Origin: Siderastrea siderea
Lineage: Eukaryota; Cnidaria; Anthozoa; Scleractinia; Rhizangiidae
Reading direction: 5' to 3'
Length of the DNA stretch: 64,000 bases
Assembly (NCBI GenBank): GCA_964030785.1
Contig: OZ034968.1
Location: 74,570,427 to 74,634,426 of the forward strand
This document shows, in pieces, positions 35,262 to 47,200 of this stretch (the stretch's first letter is position 1; the number at the start of each line of letters is the position of its first letter). The notes beneath the pieces are model-generated. The model saw nothing but the letters and a program-made list of their open reading frames with translations, had not been told where the DNA came from and did not search any database. A program made the position numbers and the translations under genes.

Positions 35262-38200
35262 CATCATACTTGTATTGGCTATTTATACCTCTATATACGG
35301 ACCGTGAATCGTAAATGATGGTCCGTAAGCAAGGATGACGGTCCGTGCGAAACGTACGGACCGTCAACTGCAGTTGGCCCTGGTGTGATAATGAGATGCA
35401 TGCTCTGTATTCGGACCGTAAGTAAGAACGACGGTCCGTGCGAAACGTACGGACTGTCAACCGCAAATTGCTGTCCGTAAGCAAGGATGACGGTCCGTAC
35501 GAAACTTACAGACCGTCAACTACAAATAACGGTCCGTATCAGTGCAGCAGTATTGGACATGAGTGCTTTATTATACATGCAGCCTCGAACTCAATGCAGG
35601 AAAAGTGGAAGACACGGTACAGCCGCAACTTTCGGCAAAACTAATATTACATTTGTCCATACAACTGTCTCCTCAGTTCTATGTCTTCTAGACGGTTAAA
35701 TTTTAATACCTTGCAATTTTTCTTTACAAGCGTAAACGGCCGGACAAATTGTCCGGCCATCCAAGGGATTTGACCGGACGAAACCTATTTTTGACCGGAC
35801 ATTGTCCGTTGACCGGCCGTTATTTCAAGCCCTGTAGCGGGTAAGAGGATAGGGGTGGTTAAATTGAATTTGACATATTTTTCACTCTCGAGGTATGGTT
35901 GAATTCTGAACATAACAACAAGCTTTTATATTAAAAGAAAAAAAAAATTTTTTGCGCTTAAATTTCATTTGCCAAAATTCGATTCAATTTTATTAGAGCC
36001 TCATCTGGTTTTTTTGGTGCTTGGTTTCGTAAAATATTTGCAAGTTTCTTTTTTGCACCCTGTGACAACGGTTTTTGCTTTTTTCGCTCTTGCAGTATTT
36101 TTCGTATTTGTTTCGAACCTTTTTCCACAGCAATTTCACCAACTTTCTGACCCACTTTTTCAGCGATTGTTTTTGAAGCTTTTTCGGCAGTTTTCTTTGC
36201 CACGTTCTTTACATTGTTTTTGAATACTTTACCGATGGTCATGAAGGTGTCACGGATAATACCCGATCCTTTGTGTTTATATCGATGACGTCCGGTATTT
36301 TCGTCAAAGTATCTTGCCCACTCGCTCGGATGATACATGATTGTATATTAATGAAAACAAAAATCATTCTTGTTTAATCATTAAATTAACCAAAATATCT
36401 ATCCCGTTAAGATCCAGAGCACCACCAATTCCGTCAGTAACTCTAATCCTTACCGAATCGATAATTTTTTTGTTCACAGGATGCCAATTGAGAATAAGCG
36501 ATTCTTTTTCAAATGGATAACTGACTTGAAGCATGGCTGTTGAAAAACTGTATATGACATCTCTTGGAACATTGTTTGATACCCGGGTGATCAGATCACA
36601 GTGGATAAACACCCAATCAACACCTCTTGTTATATCTGGTAGTTTTCTTCCGACACTATCTCTACTCAAAGTCACTTTTCCATAACCAATTAAATCAGAA
36701 AAAGATCCTTGAGATAAGTCAAGCTCATAATCACCATGAATTAAAATGACGACTCTGTAAACCGTCATATCGAAATACAAATTGAAAATGAAATCACTTT
36801 TTTCAATTTTCGGATCTACTCTACCGACGTGTTTCTGAATAAAATGGTTAATTTTTGCGTAATCATACATTCCATTTGGGAAAGTCAAAGTTTTCCAAGC
36901 TTGTTCCGTTTTTTTTCTCCAGCGAATTTTGTTATTATCATAAGCGGCATCTATATTATACCATGAATAACTCATTGTGATATTTTTTAATGCTGCTTGA
37001 TATTTTTTTTTTGAATCCAAATAAATTGGAGTTGGAAAATTAATTGTGAAATCATGTGGAACATTCTGGTCTCCATTTCTTTGGAGTTTTGCTTGTTTTG
37101 AGTTGAGAATGAGATCAAAAGGCATAATTATTGAAGTATATAATCAGAAATAATTTTTTTCTTTTGTTTTTTATTGATTGTGCCGAGTTCAATTAGTGAA
37201 TCAAGCAGAAATAATACCTGATTTTTTAGTTTTATTGAGCTATTTCCTGCTTTCATCGATCCTAAGCTCAAATGGAGTTGGTCGATCAATTTTTCAGCTT
37301 CAACAGAGAAGCCACTTCCTTCGGTTTCCCAATCCTGTTCAGGGAAGTCATCTTCATTGTCAGAAAGTTCAAAAGCAGGTCTTCGGCTCATGACAGCTTT
37401 TTCAAGAGGAGTTTTGGAGATTTCTCTTTTTTCTTGTTTTTTTGGTGGTTTCAATTTCGCCTTTTTTTCTTGTAATTGTGTTAATAAAGGTTGTTTCCTT
37501 TTAAGTAACTTTTCTGCATGTTCTTGATGTGCCTTAATTGTTTCGAGTTTAAATGCCTCAGCTTCTAGTTCTTCCACATTATATCCATAATATTTTGATC
37601 CTTTACTTTTTACTTTGTAAGTTGGATCACTTCCAAATTTAGCAAGAATACTTTTAACATTTCTAAGCCGTTTTGATGTTTCTTCCCTTGTTTCATCTTT
37701 GGAAGATCCTGGCATAACAGTTTCTTCCATCTAAGGTGGAGGTGGTAATGGAAGATCATCAAATTCTTGATATGGGGGTGGAAGTGATGTTGGTTCTATT
37801 GGTGTTGTGGTTGTTGTTGGTGTTGTTGGTGGTGATGGTGCTGGAGTTGGTGCATCCGGTCTGAATTCGTCAACAAACGGGTTGATTTCGTCAAATTCAT
37901 CCATTGTGTAATCAGGAACTTCCTGCTCCTCCTCTTCTTCTTCCACAGTGGTGCTCTTTTCATCAAGCCTTTTTGTGATTGGTTTAAAAAACTCTTCTCC
38001 TGAAAGCTGACCAAACTCTTTGTTTATTTTATCCATTTTGAATTTTTGGTGAATTTCTTCTGTTTGCTGATCAATCACCGACTTTTCTTCAGCCAACTGA
38101 CGCCATTTTTTCATCGACATATTTCCAGCGCTAATATATAAGAAGCGAAAAAAAAAAATGAAGATTCCAAATTATGACCCAGGTTCTTCCGAGAGTGACT

Positions 38201-41200
38201 ACAAGCAAGGTCACCCTTGCATGCCAGCAGATGTTTTTCGGATGTTAATTTGTGGGCCCAGTAATTCTGGTAAAACAAACACATTACTGCATATGCTTTA
38301 TGAGTTGTTAGAATATGATAAAATTTACCTCTTTTCAAAAAACCTGCACCAGAACAAATATCAGAATCTTTTGCAGGAATTTGATGAAGAAGTCAACCCC
38401 CAGGTTGCTTACGAGGTTATTGAGGCTTATGGTGATGAAATTATTCCACTCGAAGAACTTCCGACGGACAACCAAAAAATAGTTGTTTTTGACGATCTTG
38501 TTTGTGAAAGCAACCAAAACAGCATAATTAACTATTTCATCAACGGGCGGCACAGAAACTGCTGCGTTATTTACCTCACTCAAACTTTTTACAAGGTGCC
38601 GAAAAACATCCGTGATAACTGCAGCCATTTTTGTATTTTTAGATTTCTTCCAAAAGAAAACAAACGGATTGCAGACGAGATAGGTGTGGATCATAACGCT
38701 TTAGATCGCGCTACCGATAAAAAATATTCTTTCTTTTACTATGACAAACCCCAGAAATTAATGAAAAAAAATTTTGATGAAGATATATAATGGGGTATAT
38801 TAACAGCCAAATAGGTGGAACTAGCCAAACTACGACGAGTGAAAGTGGAAAAGTGGGTCCTCCTGGTCCAGGTGGTCCTCCTGGCCCTGAGGGTCCTCCT
38901 GGACCGAAGGGTGATAAAGGCCCTGGAGGACCACAAGGTCCAAATGGTCCAAGGGGAGAAAAAGGGCCCGCTGGACCACAAGGTCAGGAGGGAGCACAAG
39001 GACCCTGGGGTTTAAAAGGCGACAAGGGCGATAAGGGCGACAAGGGCGACAAGGGTGATAAAGGCGATTCTGGGGCTCAAGGTAGTGTTAGCGGTTCTGC
39101 TGATATTGACATGGAAAATAAGTACGATATTTTGCGATTAAAAAGCAACCCTTATCCTGTCCACGGTGATCTTACAAAGGTAATAAACTATCAAGACACG
39201 AGAAATATCTTTCTTTCGAAAAAGGAAGGCGGAAAAATGGAAGCAAGCATTGATATGAACAATAATACAATCTACAACGTAAAAGACCCAGTACAGGCAG
39301 ATCAAGCCACAAACAAAAAGTATGTCGATAACCAACTTGAAAAAAAAACTGGATAAAGGATCTGATGTTGATATGAAAAATAAATCAATTATCAATCTTG
39401 ATCTTCCATCAAACCAAAGAGACGCCGCATGTGTCGAGTTTGTTAACAACAGAATTGATGACATGACACAAAAAAAAGTTTCTCAAAGTTGATGGCACAA
39501 CAAGTATGTCTGGAGACTTGAATTTAAATAACAATAAAATTGTTAACTTACAAACCGATTATAGAGATTCGAAATCCGCAGTTAATGTTGAGTTAATGGA
39601 AAATGAAATAACAACTATAAAGATCTTGTCACTCAAAAAATTCATGAATCTCAGATCATTAATTCAGGGCGAAAAAGAGACGCCTTCAGATACTTGATGG
39701 AAGACACTGATGAATCTTCGAGTGAAAACAATATCGAGGTTTTGGGTACTGTTGATTTTCCCAATTCTCCACATCAAATTAATAAAAAAGCTTACCAACT
39801 TAAACTTAAACTCTTAAACTCTTGTTTGAAAAAGGCTCACCCAACCAGTACCGGTCACGCCTCGGTTTTAACCTTTATAAACTTCCAGTCGGTTACTATA
39901 CTTTGGTCGTTGAATGGTTTCCCCCGGAAATGAATGAGTTGAGTGTAACCCCGCAAGCTACGACGATTTCAATTTCTAATTATGCAACAAAAACATTCGA
40001 AACGTACACCAAAACAGTAATCAATTTTCACAGATGGGGTAGCTCACCTCCACAATTCCTATATCTTGATTTGCACGGTACAGTTAGTAATCCATCATTT
40101 TTAACAATTGGTCATCTAATTGTTTATGGTGTTAAAGAAACACTTTCAATTGTTGACCCAAGTGTCTATGACACCGCTTTTGTTATTGAAAACGGGAAAA
40201 TGGTAATGGAAACAGATCTTTCTTTAAACGGATATAAATTAAGTAATTCCGTTCATTATATACATGGTCGTTTAAATACCAAAAATGGGCTCAAATTTTT
40301 CTTAAATGGTTGGGATAAAATAATCATTCCAGATTATAGCCACATATTAACTATAAAAGCTATCTATGTCAAAATTAAAAGTCAATATACACCTATTTCT
40401 TTAATCATAAAACACAGTTCTCATTTAATACCTCAACCAATCACTTACACTTCAACCACAGCAACTCAATTACAAACAATAAATATCAATTTAGTACTGG
40501 CGTTTGGTCTTATGACTGTGGAATTGGCGAGTGTATCAAATGAGGAAATATTACTATTGATTGAATATAGAGCTCCATAAAAATTGTTACATTTATTATA
40601 TAACACAATGCGAGACATTTTCGAATTCAACCATATCGACCAAACACTTTCTACAGAGAAAAAGTTAAAATTCTGAAAGATTTATATGGTTATTACCATA
40701 AGAAACATTATGGCTATGAAAAGTTGCACCGCGGTTTTCGAAGAAAAAATTTTGTTTGTAATCTTTCGGCTGGAAAGTTAATAATCAGTGCCGCAGTAGC
40801 CGGAGGAATAACGTTGAACCCTGCTGTCATGGCAACTTTAACTGGTGTTGGTCTTATTTTGAAAGCAGTGGCAAGCCTTAAGAAATACGATAAGAAAACA
40901 GAACAAGCAAATTTTGCCCGTATCGAATACCAGAAAATTCTTGATGAGATTCGCTTTTACCTCAGAGGTGAAAATTTTGACGAGAAGGCCTTTCTTGATA
41001 AATTGAAAATGATTGATAATTTCGTCACTGATCATTGTATGGAGATTCCGCCATCTATTTCTGAAAAGTACGATAAAAAATTCGCTCAATTGTAGATTTT
41101 TAAAGTAATTATATACGCTAACAAAATGATTGCACTTTTTGCAACTATTTGTTATTGGTTTTTTGAACTTCTCACTCCTCCTGATATAAGACAAATACGA

Positions 41201-44200
41201 TACATTACTCGTGAGTGTGTTTCAAATATAATGTTACCAACTCGTGATGAAGATGGCTACCCAATTTCAGGCTATGATGTGGTTCCATAATCGATTTTTC
41301 CTTATAAAACTCTTATAAACAACGAAAAATGTGTGATAGTCACGCGTGACCTTATGTGACAAGAGGCGTGACATTGTGTGACAGCAAACGTGACAGTCAC
41401 GCGTGACATTGCGTGACAGGTCACATAAAAGAGCAAAAACACTCGTCGGGGGGGTGCTCGTGGCTGTTCTTGCCTAGCCTCGGCTAGGACTTTCACCTCA
41501 CCGAAGCGAGGATTTAACCGCTGACAAGGCGGTTGTCATTTCCACATTTTACCTCTGGGAGCGAGGTTGAAATCCCGAGGGATCTCTGAGCACCCCCCTG
41601 TCACCAGTAGGGCCAAAGCGGGCTCACCCGAGGGTACTCTCCCACTGGAAGGAGTTCCCCCGTTATATGCGCTGTGCCAATCGTAAGTATCAGAGCAAAT
41701 CTTTAGTAAAGGTAAATTCTCGATCGGAGGAGTGTACAACAGTTTATGTTTGATTCCTTGCTTAAAACAAGGGTAACAAAGCCCTTCCCAGCGACAGTCT
41801 ATATAATCTAAACATATAATTATACGCACAAGTTGCTGCCTGTTATGACAGAAAGGTTGTTTTAAAAGCTCATTGTGTATCTCTTTCCAAGACGAATATC
41901 TTGCGGCCGCCATTTTGGTGTATATACTTGTGATTTTATTTGTTCAATAGGAAAAAATTCTGGGCCACTTTGTATATATACCAGTGCAGACATTTCTTAA
42001 ATATAAAATATTTTCTGTGACACATCCTCTTCACTGGTCCGCTAAGTCACGCGCTTCGTTTTTATACTGTTTGTGTTACACACATGTAAGATGAGGTGTT
42101 CTGGGACAGAAATTTTATTAAGCGGTTTTTCCCGAAACGAGACGAGCATGGGAGCCGAGTTTCGGTGAAAAAACCGCTTATTTAAATTTCTGTCCCAGAA
42201 CCCTCATCTTACATGTGTGTTGAGTTGTTTTTTTTTTTTTTACCAACTTCGAGGTGTTTCCATACTTGATGAAACACTACGAGTTTTTGACATGGCTTCT
42301 CAAACCATTCATAATTCTTGGAGAAATTCAAAGCAAAAGTTCGCAAAATTTTATGCTTATTAAGATCAGGTATCCAAACCACCATCACGGTAGTGATTTC
42401 CTTTGTTTTCTCTTTATGAATTATTAATGACTTTGAGAGAGATCATCATTTTGGTGAGATCATCACTTTGATTAGCATTTAACAAGTCATTAAAATAAAG
42501 CATATTAGAAGTAATGACTATTATACTGAATCTTACTGTGTAAGGAATTCATCACACAGTTCATCTGCAGGTTCCCTGAGTTGAAGCAGAAGATCAACAC
42601 ACTCTGCTAACTGTTTGGGTGTGGACTGCAACAAAATTTAAACTCAGTATGCCATCACATTTTCTCAAGCACCCTTCTTTCATTTTCATGCCGGCAACTC
42701 GTATGCACTTGTCTAAAGTACATGACTGTACAGTATTATTGGTTCCTAGACTTCGACCATATTCTGAACCATATTTGTGCCATGGAATGCTTTGTACCTT
42801 AACGAAGAAAAAAGGGCTAAAAGAGATTTTAAAAACCTGAGATTTAGGTGGTGGTTATTTCGTCTAGGATTTACAACCAACTAAAACAGCCACATGGTAT
42901 TCTCAATCAATTTTTGCTGGGAACATAGAGTAAATAAGACTATAAGGTATTTCCCAGTAAGACACATTTTCCACTCAAAGTTGTTATGGCTGTCATTTGT
43001 AAGATGTACATATTAAATAAACTGGACTACAGAGGAAAGTCTCCTTAGGAGATGTATGTAATTGAAGTTGAAGTTAAAGTACCAACCTTTGGATTTCTGA
43101 GTTGTTCCCTTAGTTGAACTCTGAGCTGTTTCACAATCTCGTCACAGTCTTGGTGAATACCATGAAATGATGGCATGTGGCTGTAATGGTGAAGGACATC
43201 TCTGGCTTTTGTATAATACCTGTACATACAAGAAAATAACAATAAGCCTTAATCCCATTTATAAGCCCTGGGATAAGGGTATTGGGTAAAAATGATGTTC
43301 TTTAATTTGCAGTATTTAAGTTTCTGGCTGGACTGCAAACAGCTTAAGTAAAGATGACGATTTCCATCATTCATTTACCACATACCTGACTGCTAGTCCA
43401 TATTGCTTCATTTCAACACACTTGTTCAGTCTTGAAGGAAGCTCAAAAAGAAATTGCAACTGTTGAAAAAAAATCAACACTCTCTGTGATGTCATAATAA
43501 ATTTCCCAGTGTTAAATCACTAGCACAGCAGTGCTTATAATTGTGCCTCCACAGATACAAATTTCTAATGGCAGATTTCTATTCTAGTGATTTTAATTTG
43601 ATCGTCAAAGAATAATTTAAAAACAGAAATCTACTTTAGTAAAGACTTGAACCCGGGAGTCATGTGATAATGAGATTGTCTGTCACTACCCAGGTGAGTG
43701 TAATCCTGAAAAGGACTGTTCCTCAAACTGACTGAGGTTTCCAAAACCTGTACGGAAGAGATCATCAGAACCATCAATGTGACTACGATGTTGACCTCTG
43801 CACAGGTTTTCGAAACATCACTCATTATCATCCATACTCACCAGGATCCCTTGCGTTGCATCTCCTCCAATTTTTTGCGTGCGTGCATTTGCATTTTGCC
43901 CACCCCACAATCGCCATCACCAAAATCAGAGACTACTCGCCGTCTCAACCAAAGATAATCTACTTACAAATTAAAAGTGTACTGATAAAAACAGATACCT
44001 TTTTTAGGAGAGTATGAACACCTGATAATTTAGTAATCTGTTGCCTCTTTCCCTGCAAAGTGCCAGTTATTTTCTCACTAAACTCAGTGATCGTTGACAT
44101 GTTTTCTCGCAGCTTGTCCATCTCCTCCTCCATTTTCTTGAAATCATGTTTCATCTAATGACAGAAATATTAAGAGATGTAACCCAGATATATCCCATAC

Positions 44201-47200
44201 AAGGCCATAATCTTTTGCTTTGTACTTTGTGATAGGGGGGGGGCAAAATCTTTCACTTTGTAGTTTATGATATGAGGGGGGGTAGGCAAAATCTTTCACT
44301 TTGTACTTTGTGATTGGGGGCAAAATCTTTCACTTCAAATGTACTTTGTGGTAGGGGGAGGGGTATAAAATCTTTCACTTGTACTTTGTGATAGTTTGTG
44401 GTAGTTTATGGTGGGAGAGGGAGGCAAAATCTTTTGCTTTGTAGTTTATGATATGACGGGGGGGGGGGGCAAAATCTTTCACTTTGTACTTTGTGATGGG
44501 GGGCAAAATCTTTCACTTCAAATGTACTTTGTGGTAGGGGGAGGGGTATAAACTCTTTCACTTGTATTTTGTGGTAGAGTGAGGCAAAATCTTTTGCTTT
44601 GTAGTTTGTGATGGGAGGGGACAAATCTTTCACTTTGTAGTTTGTGATGGGAGGGGGCAAATCTTTCACTTTGTAGTTTGTGATGGGAGGGGGCAAATCT
44701 TTCACTTTGTAGCTTGTGATGGGAAGGGGGGGGGCAAATTCTTTTCACAGGCCATTTCTAAATTACCCTCAGCCTTACTATCAAAGCAAGACCTGTTGCC
44801 CAGTTGTTCACGTGAAAATGACTTTTAATCTTCATGCAAATGAAAACCTGTTTTGCATATCAAAATGAAAGGCTGTGCACCAGGCCTCACTTTGAAGAAG
44901 AGGCTCCAGACAACTCGGAAATGGCCTATTGTACTTTGTTATAGGGGAGGGAGAAAAATAACTCCTTTTATCACTCCCAGTTCTTTCCCATTCCTTAGCA
45001 GTTCCCTCATTTTGTGCTTTTGTTATTCTAAAACATACAAAGTACCATTGACAATTTATGCTATATTTTTCCTGCAAAACATCTTGTGTCTCACAATTAC
45101 TATTTTCCTGCAAAACATCTTGTGTCTCACAATAACCATTTTCCTCCAGGTTTACCCCTGCGCCCATTTTCCCTCTGGTACACACCCCACATCCCTCCTT
45201 TAAAACCCTGTAATTATTTACCTTCCTTATGGTGTCAGTAGCACTGATGAACTTGTTGTAGTTTTCATAGACCAGAGTCTGCATCTCACTATCCAAAGCT
45301 CTGATTTCTGCGAACAAAGGTTCAATTTCCTTGCATTAATAATGTATTTCAAGTGTGTGTTACATGCATGACAACAAACGCAACTTGGCATAAGCAGCTG
45401 ACCATATGGCCACATACCTACTGAGGGAGGTCGGGGGGAGGGGGCTAACACCTTAAAATTTTAGGTGGAGCCATACAGCCTGTTTTTCAGACCAAAACAT
45501 GTCATTTTTCCTACTTAATTTCAGAACTGACCCTTAACCCTACTCTGCCTGGGCTTTTTTTGAGTTTCTGAGCCGGGGGGGGGGGGGGGGGAGGGGGCAC
45601 AAATTGCCCCCTTACAGATTTAGAAAAGTGTTAAAACTCTTGCGATGAAACTTGGCACATTTTTAGCACCTCATTAGCTTAACAGATTGGGCTTATGATG
45701 TGTCGTGATGTCACAATAACATCACAAACCTGCCATTTTGAATTTGAGGCCACCATCTTGAATCCCAAGCTGGCAGTCATACAGCTGACAATGACGTCAC
45801 CAAAAAATATATGATTTTGGTCTAAGTAACATACTTAATCAAAACAAGCACACAAAAGTAAAAAAATTATCTTCTTCTTACAAACGGAGGGGAAAAAACT
45901 GAAAAAAACTGAAAAAAGACAGAATATAGTCAATATAGTAGATGGTTGCTATGGAAACGTCAATCATCATAGACACGTCATTGACACGGGAAAATTTTCT
46001 CTGATAATTTTTAGGAAAAGTCAAGAGATTTGGTGATTATTTGTCTGGCCGTTTAAAAGTTATAATTTGTTAAAGTCAGTGCAGGCACAATGTGCCTCCC
46101 CTCCCAGGCTAAATAGGGTTAACCCCCTCTCCCTTTCAGGTCATTTTAAACCTAAATGGCACAAATCTATACCCTCTTTCAGACTAGCAGGTGAAACATA
46201 CCCAATTTGAGACTATCAGTTCCTCAATTTGAATATAATTTTACCCAATACGTTTATAGTAACTCAAATTATGTGAAATGGGCAATTTTCCACTGGCTGA
46301 TACCCTAATCTGATGCTGATTTATCGCTAATAAGTTCAGCCCTATCATTACCATATATGCATAGAACAATTTCATACGTTTGGCAATGTCTGCTTCTTTG
46401 TCCAGTAACTCAGTCAATGATTTCTCTTTGAAAAGCTTTTCCAAAAATTCCTCAGGCTTGAAGTGAGCTCCATTGATGTCGCAGTAATCAACGGAAGTTG
46501 ATTTTCCAGACTCTTCACCAACCCCATAATACATCTTCAACATCCCACGGCGCTGCCGATGCCGCACCTTTGCCATCTCTCCCTCGTCTTCTATTACAAT
46601 TAACACAATCAAATAGCAAAATCTGCAGCACCAAGCTCAAAACAAATTCTCCATTATACCGTTTATGGAACACTTCTGATTATGTCTTTGTGAAAAATTG
46701 GAAACAGATTTCACAGTTTGTTGTTAACATTAAGGACAGATAACAACAACAACAACAAATAATAATAATAATAATAATAATAACAAGGTTCTCGTGGCAC
46801 ATTTGAAACAAATCTCAATGCGTTTACAATGATCGGGGCAACTACAGAATACAGGGCGATTTTTTGAGGTCTATTATTTGAGCCGGCTCGTCAGCTCGCC
46901 AGTCGTGTTGAGTGTTTATAGAACGAGTAAGGTATATTATTTAGTGGCTTGGTGGCTCAGCGGCTCGCCAGTCACGTTGAGTGTTTATAGAACGAGTAAG
47001 GTATATAATGTAGTGGCTTGGTGGCTCGTCGGCTTGCCAGTCGCGTTGAGTGTTTATAGAACGAGTAAAGTATATTATTTAGTGGCTCAGCGGATCGGCG
47101 GCTCTCCAGTCGCGTTGAGTGTTTATAGAACGAGTAAGGTATATAATGTAGTGGCTCGGCGGCTCGTCGGCTCACCAGTAGCATTGAGTGTTTATAGAAC

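Larger units (their letters stand above)
32477..35834. mobile_element. Nested hAT5-like non-autonomous transposon inside the capsid gene
   Basis: Terminal inverted repeats CAGGGCTTGAAATAA / TTATTTCAAGCCCTG, with a 5-bp duplication TAGCG (32472-32476 and 35835-35839). CAGGG-type ends with 5-bp duplications fit the hAT5 group. Subterminal regions contain GGTCAA/CCGGACA motifs and arrays of ACGGTCCGT-type palindromes (about twelve at 32680-33180, about eight at 35296-35540). The interior holds a Harbinger-type MITE (33350-33835), a small inverted repeat (33184-33265) and an (ATT)n tract. I see no transposase, so it was mobilised in trans. Confidence 0.85.
31356..35913 (-). pseudogene. Polinton major capsid protein gene, split by a transposon and one frameshift
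   Basis: The gene starts at ATG 35913, downstream of a TTTTAATATAAAAG motif. It reads for about 26 codons to 35835, where a hAT5-like element (32477-35834) interrupts it. Coding resumes at 32476 ([16 protein letters not shown]) and runs to about 32270. There a one-base difference in an A4/T4 run moves the frame; [15 protein letters not shown] continues in the second frame to the stop at 31356. The 312-residue distal part contains blocks typical of the double jelly-roll capsid protein: [26 protein letters not shown] and the C-terminal region ending ELVVV. With one TSD copy removed, the flanking codons are in the same frame, so the insertion hit an open gene. I give no joined sequence. It is not functional as it stands. 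Confidence 0.85.
23923..42219. mobile_element. Polinton/Maverick element inserted in VPS51 intron 7
   Basis: An 18,297-bp element bounded by terminal inverted repeats of about 330 bp (23923-24252 and 41891-42219). It is flanked by the 6-bp duplication TTGAGT (23917-23922 and 42220-42225), the duplication length expected for Polintons. It encodes the Polinton hallmark set: protein-primed family B DNA polymerase, retroviral-like integrase, adenain-like protease, A32-like ATPase, double jelly-roll major capsid protein and penton-like minor capsid protein. It also has a VLTF3-like factor, a PLA2-domain protein, a collagen-stalk fibre and small proteins. Several genes are broken, and a hAT-like transposon lies within the capsid gene. 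Genes lie on both strands and both ends point inward. Founder insertion and later decay can be read; present activity is unlikely. Confidence 0.96.

Noticed and set aside
35062..35484. ORF with a long Asn run
   Set aside because: Translation of the (ATT)n microsatellite and flanking transposon palindromes.
42077..42225. Separate MITE adjacent to the Polinton
   Set aside because: The palindrome is exactly the outer part of both TIRs and the TTGAGT duplication lies at its edge, so it belongs to the Polinton as inserted here.
44406..44748. Pro/His-rich minus-strand ORFs
   Set aside because: Products of the 36-bp G-rich minisatellite.
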